Part shown: positions 35,021 to 43,473 of the stretch, piece by piece | Layout: each line of letters opens with the position of its first letter | How positions within the stretch are numbered: position 1 is the first letter of the stretch | DNA from: PALSA-243 sp049522755 | GTDB lineage: Bacteria > Acidobacteriota > Terriglobia > Bryobacterales > Bryobacteraceae | DNA length: 64,000 nucleotides | Assembly: GCA_049522755.1 (NCBI GenBank) | Contig: JBEKNN010000003.1 | Coordinates: 1-64,000 of the forward strand | Reading direction: 5' to 3' | Notes under the pieces: generated by a model | The model's database searches: none | What the model was told of the DNA's origin: nothing | What the model saw: only the letters and a program-made list of their open reading frames with translations | Translations under genes and position numbers: made by a program

Positions 35021-37183
35021 TTAGTCCATAAGCTTGCGCGTAAGGTACGTGTACTCGACGGCGTAAGTCTTCGCCTGCTCCTTTAAGTCGGCGCCCGCGG
35101 CGTGACCGCCCTCGATAATCTCTTCATACAAGAATGGTTTCTTGAACTCCTCCATCTTGGCCGCGAACTTTCGCGCATGCACCGGACCCACTCGATCGTC
35201 TTTGGTGGTGGTAAATATCAGCGGCTCCGGGTAGGTGACATTGGCCTTGAGTTGATTATAGGGAGAGATCGACGCCAGAAACGCGCGTTCCTCGGGGACC
35301 GAGACTGAGCCGTATTCGCCCACCCACGAGGCGCCGGCCGCAATGTGCTCAAAACGTAGCATGTCGAGCAGTGGAACCTGGATCACGATTGCATTCCACA
35401 TCTCGGGGTGCTGCGTCATTTCCACTCCCATCAGCAAGCCGCCGTTCGAGCCGCCTACGATTCCCAAACGTCGCGGCGAGGTGATCCGGCGCGTCACCAG
35501 ATCCCGGCCGACGGCCGCGAAGTCGTCATAGATGCGTTGACGATGGGTCTTCAGGCCAGCCTCATGCCATGCAGGACCAAACTCGCCGCCCCCGCGAATA
35601 TTCGCCAGGACATACACGCCGCCACGCTCCAGCCAGAGCTTACCGACTGTCGCCGAATAGGCCGGCGTCTCCGAGATTTGGAAGCCGCCGTAAGCCGTCA
35701 GCAGCGTCGGGTTTGCGCCATCGTAGTGAATGTCTTTACGCCGCACTACGAAGTAAGGCACTTTTGTTCCATCCTTTGAGACTGCCTCCAATTGTTCGAC
35801 CACCTCGCCGGAGGCGTCAAACTGCGCCGGCAATGTCTTGGCTTCCTTCAGCGTGCTTGCGCCGGCATCGCCGAGCAAAAGGGACGAGGGAGTCAGAAAG
35901 CCCTCGACCGAAAGGAAGAACTGGTCGTTGGACCAGTTGGCGCTCACGACGGATACCGCGAGGTTGCCGGGCACATCCAACTCTTTCCGCGTCCAGCCGC
36001 CTTTTGCGCTAAAGCTGTAGCTGTATACCCGCCCCTGCACGTTCTCGAGCGTCGTCACCAGCAGGCGATTCCTGGTGGTCGCTACACGCTGCGCAAACTC
36101 CGTCGCAGTCGGAGCGAACACCACGGTTGGCTTTAGGTGACGCGGGTCTTTCTTGACCGCTTCCAGATCCAGTGAGACAATCGAGCCCTGGACAAACTTC
36201 GTATCCCCGCCTTCCGGCTTCCAATCCTCGTCGAGCGTGACAATGATTTGTCCTTTGAGCAGATCGTTAATTCTCGCCTTCCCAGGCAAGGCAATTCGTT
36301 TCGTTCCATCCGGCGTCAGCAGCGAGATCTCCACCTCGAAGAAGCTCACGCGGCGAAGAATAACCGTCGCCTGATGCCCATCGCCGTCGTGACCCGTTAC
36401 AGCTTCCACCAAAACGTCTGTCTCGGCGCCGCGATAAACCTCTTTGGCCTGGTCGAGGGGCTGACCGCGCTTCCAGAGCTTCACCACAAACGGATATCCG
36501 GATTTGGTCATCGTGCCGGCGCCCCAGTCTCTCGCCACCAGCAGGGTGTCTTTGTCAACCCACGCCACATCCTGTTTAGAACGGGGCAGCATGAAGCCAC
36601 CCTCGACGAACTTGCCGGTCTTAAGATTGAACTCGCGCAGGGTGACGGCATCCTCCCCTCCAGCGGAGAGCCCCACGAGGCACAGTTCGTTTCCCGGATA
36701 CAGGCAATCGCGTCCCTTCTGGACCCACTTCTGATTGTCCTGTCTCGCCAGCGCATCGTAATCCAGCAACGTCTGCCAATGCGGCTGACTGGAAAGATAA
36801 TCGGCCAGTGAGGTGCGCCGTAGAATACCTCTCACATGATCGGCGTCCTGCCAGGTGTTGTACACATCGTCCCCGTTAAGGGAGGGGGTGGGCAGCCGGG
36901 CCGGAGACTCCAGTACCTTGAGCGCTGCCGCCTCCAGCCCCGCATAATGCGGATCGCTCTCCAGCACCTTGGCTGAGCGTTGGTTCTCCGCCTTCACCCA
37001 AGCCATCGAGCGTTCGCCCGAAACATCCTCGAGCCACTGGTATTTGTCAGCCGGCCCGGAAGGCGTTTGTGCGCTAATGCACATCGACGCCGCGGTGATC
37101 CAAGTCATCGCCACGGCGAGTAATGCGCTCCGTCTTACTCGAAGCATCGGGCCGGTTCTTCTAACCGATAGAGCCCTGACCAT
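35021..37183 (-). CDS. Prolyl oligopeptidase family serine peptidase (S9A), exported
   Basis: A 720-residue peptidase with an N-terminal seven-bladed propeller and a C-terminal alpha/beta-hydrolase domain. Catalytic serine in GIVGGSNGGLLMG, aspartate in TTKDDRVGPVHA, histidine in EGGHAAGADL. ATG 37183 has GAGGAG seven bases upstream and leads a signal peptide (LRVRRSALLAVAMTWITAAS...), so it acts outside the cytoplasm; the open frame to 37249 is dispensable. It cleaves short peptides, typically after proline. It stands alone on the minus strand, divergent from the rsfS cluster. Confidence 0.94.
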   Translation of the reverse strand: MVRALSVRRTGPMLRVRRSALLAVAMTWITAASMCISAQTPSGPADKYQWLEDVSGERSMAWVKAENQRSAKVLESDPHYAGLEAAALKVLESPARLPTPSLNGDDVYNTWQDADHVRGILRRTSLADYLSSQPHWQTLLDYDALARQDNQKWVQKGRDCLYPGNELCLVGLSAGGEDAVTLREFNLKTGKFVEGGFMLPRSKQDVAWVDKDTLLVARDWGAGTMTKSGYPFVVKLWKRGQPLDQAKEVYRGAETDVLVEAVTGHDGDGHQATVILRRVSFFEVEISLLTPDGTKRIALPGKARINDLLKGQIIVTLDEDWKPEGGDTKFVQGSIVSLDLEAVKKDPRHLKPTVVFAPTATEFAQRVATTRNRLLVTTLENVQGRVYSYSFSAKGGWTRKELDVPGNLAVSVVSANWSNDQFFLSVEGFLTPSSLLLGDAGASTLKEAKTLPAQFDASGEVVEQLEAVSKDGTKVPYFVVRRKDIHYDGANPTLLTAYGGFQISETPAYSATVGKLWLERGGVYVLANIRGGGEFGPAWHEAGLKTHRQRIYDDFAAVGRDLVTRRITSPRRLGIVGGSNGGLLMGVEMTQHPEMWNAIVIQVPLLDMLRFEHIAAGASWVGEYGSVSVPEERAFLASISPYNQLKANVTYPEPLIFTTTKDDRVGPVHARKFAAKMEEFKKPFLYEEIIEGGHAAGADLKEQAKTYAVEYTYLTRKLMD

Positions 37184-37464
37184 GCATGAGCTCCTCGTTG
37201 AATGGTCATTGCGAATGACTTCGCGGACTTGTCGATTTACTTGCCGCATTGAGGCGCCTCACTTTCGTCCCGCACGCTCCTCTACGGGGTCCTCCGAGTG
37301 TATCGCATTAAAGGGCACAGTTTGAGCACGGCCGAAGTCGGCCAGCGGCAATAGGAAGCCGTATGCGCGCCAATGGGCGGAGAAGAACCGCACCGCAGAG
37401 ATCGATGTAGTACGATACCCCTTAGGAGCGTGTTCTGAAGGCGAAATCGATTCCCACCTCTGAA

Positions 37465-37818
37465 GTGGAAGTGGCAACCCCGTCCTGGCTCCTGGCTGTC
37501 CGCGCCGCCGAATCCAAGAAAGCTTCCGATATCCGGGTTCTCGATCTCACCGGCATCACCACGTTCGCCGACTTTTTCGTGATCTGCACCGGCTCGAATC
37601 AGCGCCAGGTGCAGGCTATCAGCGACGACATCGGGCTCCAGTTGAAACGGCAGGCCGGTGAGCTGCCGATCAGCGTGGAAGGCTACAACCAGGCCGAGTG
37701 GGTGCTGGCCGATTATGGCGACTTGCTCATCCACGTGTTCTCGCCCAAATCGCGCGAATACTACGGTCTGGAGCGGCTGTGGCGCAACGCTAAAGTGGTC
37801 GAGATTCCGCCTGAGTGA
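37465..37818 (+). CDS. rsfS: Ribosome silencing factor RsfS
   Basis: A 117-residue protein that binds uL14 on the large subunit and blocks subunit joining when nutrients are short. Family blocks: ASDIRVLDLTGITTFADFFV, ICTGSNQRQVQAISDDI, EGYNQAEWVLADYGDLLIHV and FSPKSREYYGLERLW. Annotated start is GTG 37465; an AGGAG at 37425-37429 sits upstream and an alternative CTG (37436) is in frame. Its stop overlaps the rlmH start by four bases (GTGA). It heads the run rsfS-rlmH-accD-folC-plsC. Confidence 0.95.
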   Translation: MEVATPSWLLAVRAAESKKASDIRVLDLTGITTFADFFVICTGSNQRQVQAISDDIGLQLKRQAGELPISVEGYNQAEWVLADYGDLLIHVFSPKSREYYGLERLWRNAKVVEIPPE

Positions 37819-38234
37819 AGATTTACCTCTACTTCATCGGCAAGCCGAAAGACCCGCACGCCAACGCCATAGCCGAGGATTTTCTGGGCCGCGCGGCGCG
37901 CTACGCTCCGTGCGAGATGCGCGAAATCCGGCCCGATCGGGTGGATCTGTGGGCGAAACATCCCACCGCGCGTAAGATATTCTGCGACCCGGCCGGCAAG
38001 CCGATGGATTCGGCGGCGTTCGCCAGCCTGACCGCGAAGGCCGAAATGGATGGGCGCGACCTGGTGTTCGCGATTGGCGGACATGACGGCCTGCCGGCGG
38101 GCTGGGCCGCGCGCGCCGACCTTCTGCTATCGCTTTCGGCGCTGACGTTTCCGCACGAATTGGCGCGCGCCATGCTGGCGGAGCAGATTTATCGTGCGTT
38201 TGCAACCTTGCGGGGCCATCCCTACCCGCGATAA
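37815..38234 (+). CDS. rlmH: 23S rRNA pseudouridine-1915 N3-methyltransferase RlmH
   Basis: A 139-residue SPOUT methyltransferase. Visible: MKIYLYFIGKPKDPHANAIA, LVFAIGGHDGLPAGW (SAM-binding knot), LLLSLSALTFPHELARAML and EQIYRAFATLRGHPYPR. It is slightly short for RlmH (about 155) with a compressed middle. The C-terminus reads HPYPR where most homologues have HPYH(R/K), so a conserved histidine is replaced by proline. It starts at GTG 37815 overlapping the rsfS stop; this pairing is very common in bacteria and supports both calls. Confidence 0.94.
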   Translation: MKIYLYFIGKPKDPHANAIAEDFLGRAARYAPCEMREIRPDRVDLWAKHPTARKIFCDPAGKPMDSAAFASLTAKAEMDGRDLVFAIGGHDGLPAGWAARADLLLSLSALTFPHELARAMLAEQIYRAFATLRGHPYPR

Positions 38235-38262
38235 CGTAAGCATTGCATGACTTGGTTTAAAC

Positions 38263-39114
38263 ATGGCTTGGTTCAAACGAGATAAGCCCCTCGGCGAAGG
38301 CTTGCCCCGCGTGGAAGACGCCGAACGCCGGGTTCGCACCGAAGGGCTTTGGCAGAAGTGCGAAGGCTGCCGCCAGATCACGTGGAAGAAAGAGCTGGCG
38401 GACAACTGGAACATCTGCCCCAAGTGCGGCCACCATTTCCGTATCGACGCCGCCACGCGCCTGAAGCTCCTCTTCGACGGCGCATTCGACATGTTCGACG
38501 ACGGGCTTTCTTCCTCCGACCCGCTGGGGTTCGTCGATAAGCAGCCCTACCGCGACAAGTTGCGCGCCACGCAGGAATCCACCAGGCGCTCGGATGCCCT
38601 GGTGGCCGCGGCGGGCACGCTGGATGGCCGGCCGCTCGAGATCTGCGCGATGGAGTACGCGTTCATCGGCGGCAGTATGGGGTCGGTGGTGGGCGAGAAG
38701 ATCGCGCGCTCCATCGACCGGTGTCTCGAAAAGAAGTGTCCCCTGGTGATCGTCTCGGCGTCGGGCGGAGCGCGCATGCAGGAAGGCGCCATCAGTCTGA
38801 TGCAGATGGCGAAAATTTCAGCCGGCCTGATGCGTTTGGACGAGGCCAGGCTGCCTTACATCAGCGTGCTGACCGACCCGACCACTGGCGGCGTGACCGC
38901 GAGCTACGCCATGCTGGGCGATCTGAATATCGCCGAACCGGGCGCGCTGATCGGTTTTGCCGGACCGCGCGTAATTGAGCAGACCATTCGCAAATCGCTG
39001 CCCGAGGGCTTTCAGCGCAGCGAGTTTCTATTGAAGCACGGCATGCTGGACGCCGTCGTGCCGCGTCTCGAAATGAAGGCGTACATTGCCACGGCGCTGA
39101 AGTTTTTCTTGTAG
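38263..39114 (+). CDS. accD: Acetyl-CoA carboxylase carboxyltransferase subunit beta
   Basis: A 283-residue subunit that, with AccA, transfers the carboxyl group from carboxybiotin to acetyl-CoA, the committed step of fatty-acid synthesis. The N-terminal zinc ribbon has Cys33, Cys36, Cys52 and Cys55 (CEGC and CPKC). The crotonase-fold core has MEYAFIGGSMGSVVGEKI, SASGGARMQEGAISLMQM, LTDPTTGGVTASYAMLGD and GFAGPRVIEQT. It is full length. The next spacer carries four hairpins and then folC, a common AccD-FolC neighbourhood. Confidence 0.97.
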   Translation: MAWFKRDKPLGEGLPRVEDAERRVRTEGLWQKCEGCRQITWKKELADNWNICPKCGHHFRIDAATRLKLLFDGAFDMFDDGLSSSDPLGFVDKQPYRDKLRATQESTRRSDALVAAAGTLDGRPLEICAMEYAFIGGSMGSVVGEKIARSIDRCLEKKCPLVIVSASGGARMQEGAISLMQMAKISAGLMRLDEARLPYISVLTDPTTGGVTASYAMLGDLNIAEPGALIGFAGPRVIEQTIRKSLPEGFQRSEFLLKHGMLDAVVPRLEMKAYIATALKFFL

Positions 39115-39115
39115 G

Positions 39116-39203
39116 GCAGACCCCCTGGTCTGCGCGGGTCCCCTGGACCCGCATTTCTTGAGTCAGGCCGGCCAGGGGGCCGGCCGCGGACCAGGGGGTC
39201 CGC
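39116..39203. repeat. Cluster of four perfect hairpins
   Basis: H1: GCAGACC/GGTCTGC, 39116-39133, loop CCCT. H2: GCGGGTCC/GGACCCGC, 39134-39152, loop CCT. H3: GGCCGGCC/GGCCGGCC, 39166-39185, loop AGGG. H4: GCGGACC/GGTCCGC, 39186-39203, loop AGGG. H3 and H4 read as inverted counterparts of H1 and H2. The array fills the accD-folC spacer completely, leaving 14 bases before the folC ATG. Confidence 0.85.
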
Positions 39204-39217
39204 CCCACTTTGACTGC

Positions 39218-40492
39218 ATGAACTATCCCGATTCCGTCCAGTTTCTCTACGCGCTCGGAAACGAAATTAAGACCGCCAAGCTAGGGCTCCATCGCATCCG
39301 CACGCTGCTGGCGGCGCTGGGTAACCCGCAGGATCAACTGCGCTTCGTCCACGTGGCGGGCACGAATGGGAAAGGCTCCACGTGCGCCATGATCGAGGCC
39401 GGCCTGCGCGCGGACGGCCGGCGCACCGGGCTGTTCACGTCTCCGCACCTGACCGAGCCTACCGAGCGCATCCGCGTCAACGGCCAGCCCGTTTCATCCA
39501 GCCAGTTCGCCGAAGCGTTTGAACGTGTGCATAGCTGCGCCGAGAAACTGCTGGCGGAGGGCGCAATGGACTGGCATACCACTTACTTCGAAACCGTGAC
39601 TGCCATGGCGTTCCTCATCTTCCTCGATGAGCGCGTGGACATGGTAGTGCTCGAAGTCGGGTTGGGTGGACGCCTCGATGCCACCAACGTGGTGCGTCCC
39701 GATTTGTGCGTCATTACCCAGATCGATTACGACCACGAAGCGTTTCTCGGCAAGAGTCTGGAATCGATCGCCGCCGAGAAAGCGGGCATTCTGAAGACCG
39801 GCGCTCCGGCGGTGTTTTCGCGGCAGCGTCCGGAAGCCGCGCGCGTGCTGGACCAGCGCGCGGCTGAGCTCGGCATTCCCGTAGCGCGCACGGATGCCTG
39901 GAGCATCCGCGATTTGGAGCTCGATCCGCGCGGCAGCCGTTTTCTGCTTTCCGGCGAGCGCGAGCTGCGGATTCGCTGCCCGCTGGCGGGTGAGCATCAG
40001 GTGGAGAACGCCGCTACCGCCGCAGTCGCCCTGACGCGCCTAGGCATCACAGACCAAGCGATTGAAAACGGCATCGCGCGGACCGCATGGCCGGGCCGCT
40101 TGGAGCGCGTCTCGGAACGGCCTGAGATCATATTGGATGGCGCGCACAATCCGGCCGGCGCGCGTGCGCTGGCGGCGTATATCCGCCGCTTCTATTCGCA
40201 GCGCCGCGTCCGCCTGATCTATGGGGCCATGCGCGACAAGGCCATCGAAGAGATCGGCGGCATCCTGTTTCCCTGCGCGCAGCAGGTGATTGTGACTGCG
40301 CCGCGGCAAGTGCGCGCCATTGAGCCGGAGACGCTGCGCGATATCGTCGAACATGCCGATCTGCGTAGCGCGCCGGCGCTCGAAGACGCGCTGGAGTTGG
40401 TGGCGGACGCGACGGGCGAAGACGCCATTTTTATCACCGGATCGCTGTTTCTGGTGGCCGAGGCTCGCGCTATGATTGGTGCGAAGCGATGA
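39218..40492 (+). CDS. folC: Folylpolyglutamate synthase / dihydrofolate synthase
   Basis: A 424-residue Mur-ligase-fold enzyme adding glutamate to folates. Motifs: the P-loop HVAGTNGKGSTCAM (about 45-57), the substrate loop GLFTSPHL, DMVVLEVGLGGRLDATNVV, ITQIDYDHEAFLG with the Mg/ATP histidine, GEHQVENAATA and EIILDGAHNPAGA. ATG 39218 is preferred; the in-frame open extension to 39158 lies inside the hairpin array. Its stop overlaps the plsC start (ATGA, 40489-40492). Whether it has dihydrofolate synthase activity as well is not readable here. Confidence 0.95.
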   Translation: MNYPDSVQFLYALGNEIKTAKLGLHRIRTLLAALGNPQDQLRFVHVAGTNGKGSTCAMIEAGLRADGRRTGLFTSPHLTEPTERIRVNGQPVSSSQFAEAFERVHSCAEKLLAEGAMDWHTTYFETVTAMAFLIFLDERVDMVVLEVGLGGRLDATNVVRPDLCVITQIDYDHEAFLGKSLESIAAEKAGILKTGAPAVFSRQRPEAARVLDQRAAELGIPVARTDAWSIRDLELDPRGSRFLLSGERELRIRCPLAGEHQVENAATAAVALTRLGITDQAIENGIARTAWPGRLERVSERPEIILDGAHNPAGARALAAYIRRFYSQRRVRLIYGAMRDKAIEEIGGILFPCAQQVIVTAPRQVRAIEPETLRDIVEHADLRSAPALEDALELVADATGEDAIFITGSLFLVAEARAMIGAKR

Positions 40493-41199
40493 GTCTTGCC
40501 CGTACCTGGCTCTTCTCCGTTCCACTGATCCTGCTTTCCACCATCGTGCTGGGGACGATGACGTTGATCGCTTCCCTGTTTGACCCGAATGGCGATGTGC
40601 AGCACCGGATAGCGCAAGTCTGGGCGAAGACGCTGCTGGCAGTGAGCTTTGTTCGGGTGCGCAGCGAAGGCGTGGAGAAGCTCGACCCGCAGGGTAGTTA
40701 CGTCTTCGTGGCGAACCATGGCAGTTTAATGGATATTCCGGCGGCGCTCGCCGTTCTTCCGCAGCAGTTCCGCTTCTTCGCGAAGAAGGGCTTGTATAAG
40801 ATTCCGTTTCTGGGCTCGCATTTACACCGCGCCGGCCATTTGCCCGTGGATTACAGTAACCCACGCAATTCGCTCAAGAGCATGACGCAAGGCGCGCGCG
40901 TAGTGGCGGCTCGCGGCATTTCGATGCTGCTCTTCCCCGAGGGCGGCCGTACGGTCGAAGGACTGGGCGCCTTCAAGGAGGGCGCGGCGTACATCGCCAT
41001 CAAGGCGGGAGTGCCGATTGTTCCAGTGGCCATCGCCGGAATGCGCGAGCTGCTGCCGATAGGGTCGGCGCATTTGCGCAGCGGCAATGTGAGAGTGCGG
41101 GTGGGTGACCCGATTTCGACAAAGGGACTGACTATCGCCGACCGCGTAGAACTGACCTTGCGGCTTTATGACGCTGTGGCCGGGTTGCTGGCGAAATAG
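40489..41199 (+). CDS. plsC: 1-acyl-sn-glycerol-3-phosphate acyltransferase
   Basis: A 236-residue membrane acyltransferase making phosphatidic acid. An N-terminal hydrophobic helix (7-30) precedes the HX4D motif in ANHGSLMDIPAA (His77, Asp82), FFAKKGLYKIPFLG, the glycerophosphate-binding LFPEGGRTVEG and VPIVPVAIAGMREL. Its ATG overlaps the folC stop, so it is translationally coupled and ends the housekeeping run. PlsC-family members can also acylate other lysolipids; location beside accD favours phospholipid synthesis. Confidence 0.95.
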   Translation: MSLARTWLFSVPLILLSTIVLGTMTLIASLFDPNGDVQHRIAQVWAKTLLAVSFVRVRSEGVEKLDPQGSYVFVANHGSLMDIPAALAVLPQQFRFFAKKGLYKIPFLGSHLHRAGHLPVDYSNPRNSLKSMTQGARVVAARGISMLLFPEGGRTVEGLGAFKEGAAYIAIKAGVPIVPVAIAGMRELLPIGSAHLRSGNVRVRVGDPISTKGLTIADRVELTLRLYDAVAGLLAK

Positions 41200-41246
41200 G
41201 CAATGTGACACTGCGTTTGCATTGTGTTCATTTCTTCATGACAATG

Positions 41247-41452
41247 GAATAAATGCGGCGTTCCAACGCGCGGCGTCGCTGGAGCTGCTTCGCCGCACCA
41301 TCTGGCTTGGCTCGGCGCGCAAAGATCTGGCCCTGATGAAAGATCCCAAAGAGACCGGCGCCGTCAGCCTGCCCGACTTGATCTCTCTGCTGGACGAAAC
41401 CGCGCGCACGAAGTCGGTGGAACGGTATTTTCTACATCAAGTTTCCGGATAG
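41247..41452 (+). pseudogene. Orphan C-terminal gene fragment
   Basis: A plus-strand frame with coding-like composition ends at TAG 41452 and reads ASLELLRRTIWLGSARKDLA, then SLPDLISLLDETARTK and VERYFLHQVSG. No start codon with a ribosome site leads into it; upstream the frame runs back into the plsC end through low-quality sequence. The IWLGSARKDL stretch is faintly like the start of HigB/Gp49-type toxins, but what follows is not. I read it as the tail of a decayed gene of unknown type. Confidence 0.35.
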
Positions 41453-41520
41453 CGACTGAGGCTCATCCGCCGCCTTAATCTTCTGCCGCACCCTGTAGAA
41501 TGCAGTAGAGGATGCCGCAT

Positions 41521-42519
41521 ATGACATCAAGCAACCAACCCTCGCGCCGCCGGCTGGGGGCTGCCCTCCCAGAGATCTTTCCGCTGGCTCTCGGATGCAT
41601 GGGGATGTCCGGCGTGTACGGACATGCCGATGAGAACGAGAGCATCGCGACCATTCATGCCGCGCTCGACCGCGGCGTCAATTTGCTCGATACCGGCGAT
41701 TTCTACGGCATGGGGCACAACGAAGCGCTCATCGGGCGCGCGCTTAAAGGGCGCCGGGATCGGGCGCTGCTCTCGGCGAAATTCGGCGCGTTGCGCGATC
41801 CGGGTGGAAATTGGCTGGGCGTCGATACCCGCCCGGCAGCCGTAAAGAACTTTTTGGCGTACAGCCTGACGCGGCTGGGCGTGGACTATATCGATATCTA
41901 CCGGCCCGCGCGGCTCGACGCCAGTGTCCCTATCGAAGACACCGTCGGCGCCATCGCCGATGCCGTGAAGGCCGGATGGGTGCGCGCCGTCGGGCTATCC
42001 GAGGTGGGAGCCGCCACCATTCGCCGCGCGCATGCCGTGCACGCGATCTGCGATCTGCAAATCGAATACTCCTTGATCAGCCGCGGGCCCGAAGCTGAAA
42101 TATTTCCCACACTCAGCGAGCTCGGCATCGGCGTGACTGCCTACGGCGTGCTCTCGCGGGGCTTGCTGAGCGGCTCCACGCCGGCGGCCAAGGGCGATTT
42201 TCGCGCTCACTTCCCGCGCTTCACGGGGGAAAACGGCGTCCGCAATCGGCGGCTGGTGGAGACGCTGAAGCATCTGGCAGAGGCCAAGGGAGTGCGGCCG
42301 GCGCAACTCGCCATCGCATGGGTATTGGCCAAAGCAGAGAATATCGTTCCGGTAATTGGCGCACGGACGCGCGCGCAGTTGGAAGAATCGCTGGGCGCGC
42401 TTCGGGTTAAGTTATACGCGGAGGAATTGGCCGGCATCGAAGGACTTATTCCGGCATCCGCGGCCGCGGGCACGCGGTACGCCGAAGCACAGATGAGGAT
42501 GCTCGATAGCGAGCGGTGA
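41521..42519 (+). CDS. Aldo/keto reductase
   Basis: A 332-residue NADPH-dependent TIM-barrel oxidoreductase, about the usual size. Catalytic Asp and Tyr are in LLDTGDFYGMGHNE and the Lys in LLSAKFGAL. The position normally holding the catalytic histidine (YxxHR) reads YRPARLD, so Ala replaces His, as in a subgroup that carries QPARLD. NADP-binding residues appear in PVIGARTRAQLEESL. ATG 41521 has AGAGG nine bases upstream; ATG 41512 is too close to it. A TAGAAT -10-like element lies about 25 bases upstream. Substrate unknown. Confidence 0.92.
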   Translation: MTSSNQPSRRRLGAALPEIFPLALGCMGMSGVYGHADENESIATIHAALDRGVNLLDTGDFYGMGHNEALIGRALKGRRDRALLSAKFGALRDPGGNWLGVDTRPAAVKNFLAYSLTRLGVDYIDIYRPARLDASVPIEDTVGAIADAVKAGWVRAVGLSEVGAATIRRAHAVHAICDLQIEYSLISRGPEAEIFPTLSELGIGVTAYGVLSRGLLSGSTPAAKGDFRAHFPRFTGENGVRNRRLVETLKHLAEAKGVRPAQLAIAWVLAKAENIVPVIGARTRAQLEESLGALRVKLYAEELAGIEGLIPASAAAGTRYAEAQMRMLDSER

Positions 42520-42663
42520 GGCTTATTCTTGTGTGCAGATGAGGCGAGCAAAGCTGCGAAATTGGAAGAGTTTTTAAGGGCCATATGCGGCATGGCTGCA
42601 GAAAGTGTTGGACGTTACGCCGACTCCGGAGCAGACCAAGGCGAACGACGATCATGGCGAAAG

Positions 42664-43245
42664 CTAGCGTGATTGTCCGGCGGCAACTGGCGTCTGCGAT
42701 GCCCGAAATCCAGAAGCTGCCGAAGGAAGTCGAGGCGCCAAAGAAGTAGCGGTCGCACGGCCGGCTTCCGCCAGCGCCATTTTCGGGCTGCGCACGTCCG
42801 CGATACTCACTACGCTCTTGTCGAAGACCGTCATGTCCTGAACCAGCAGGTTGACGTCCATGCCTTCTTCCAGAACGATTTCGTGCTCGATCCAATCCGA
42901 GAGGGGTAGATTGCGGAAGAAAATGCGTTCCTGCAGCACCAGGCTCTTGCGATGCTTCATCAACAGACGATTCTCACGCGTATAGTGGCGCTGCTCGACG
43001 GTGATCTCGTCCAGAAAGGTGTCGAACGCCTGACGCCGCGCAGTTTCCTCGGCGGCGTGGACGGCGCTTTGAAAACCGGCTTTCACCGTGGCTTTTTCCA
43101 CTTCCAGCGCGCCGCGCTTTTCGGCCATGATTTCGCGCTGATTAGCGAGCGCGACGTCCATACGCGCCTGCATCACAAACCACGACAGCAGTCCGGCGGC
43201 GACTGCCACGAATCCCGGCAGTAAGATCCAGAGCAAGGCTTCCAT
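42664..43245 (-). CDS. Single-pass membrane protein with coiled coil, unknown family
   Basis: A 193-residue protein I cannot name. An N-terminal membrane helix (residues 3-25, LLWILLPGFVAVAAGLLSWFV) is followed by a charged helical stretch, about 30-75, rich in Ala, Glu and Lys (EIMAEKRGALEVEKATVKAG), likely coiled coil. A more globular part has YTRENRLLMKHRKSLVLQER and IEHEIVLEEGMDVNLL. The C-terminus is Ala/Ser/Pro-rich. I placed the start at ATG 43245 so that the membrane helix is N-terminal; an extension to 43305 is possible. The promoter side carries the 21-bp tandem repeats. Reading-frame quality is good, so it is a real gene. Confidence 0.72.
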   Translation of the reverse strand: MEALLWILLPGFVAVAAGLLSWFVMQARMDVALANQREIMAEKRGALEVEKATVKAGFQSAVHAAEETARRQAFDTFLDEITVEQRHYTRENRLLMKHRKSLVLQERIFFRNLPLSDWIEHEIVLEEGMDVNLLVQDMTVFDKSVVSIADVRSPKMALAEAGRATATSLAPRLPSAASGFRASQTPVAAGQSR

Positions 43246-43359
43246 GGCGTTAATGTTAACCGCGGGCCGCCAAGCATAGCTAGATATCAAAAGGTAAACC
43301 GGCAACGTTATCTCTGGTAACGCCGCGGTAACTTTTAACGCCGCGGCTGGTACGCCGGC

Positions 43360-43422
43360 GGTAACTCTGGTAGCGCCGGCGGTAACTCTGGTAGCGCCGG
43401 CGGTAACTCTGGTAGCGCCGGC
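43360..43422. repeat. 21-bp tandem repeat, three perfect copies
   Basis: Unit GGTAACTCTGGTAGCGCCGGC at 43360-43380, 43381-43401 and 43402-43422, identical in all three. Degenerate relatives (GGTAACGCCGCGGTAACTTT...) extend upstream to about 43310. Each unit contains a GCCGGC palindrome. The array lies in the spacer between the glycosyltransferase stop and the start of the 193-residue membrane protein. Confidence 0.93.
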
Positions 43423-43444
43423 GGTCTTGCCGCCGGTGTTTTTA
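43418..43444 (+). terminator. Terminator-like hairpin after the tandem repeats
   Basis: CCGGCGG (43418-43424), loop TCTTG, CCGCCGG (43430-43436), then TGTTTTTA. The form is that of an intrinsic terminator on the plus strand, yet no plus-strand gene ends nearby; the neighbours are on the minus strand. It may be incidental to the GC-rich repeat. Confidence 0.4.
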
Positions 43445-43473
43445 GGAGCGCAAAGTGGCCGAGTATGCCCGCC

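Noticed and set aside
39116..39203. Hairpin array considered as a CRISPR
   Set aside because: Stems differ from each other and there are no equal-length spacers between identical repeats.
43418..43444. Bidirectional terminator for the minus-strand glycosyltransferase
   Set aside because: On the minus strand the stem is preceded, not followed, by the A/U-rich run, so it cannot terminate that gene.
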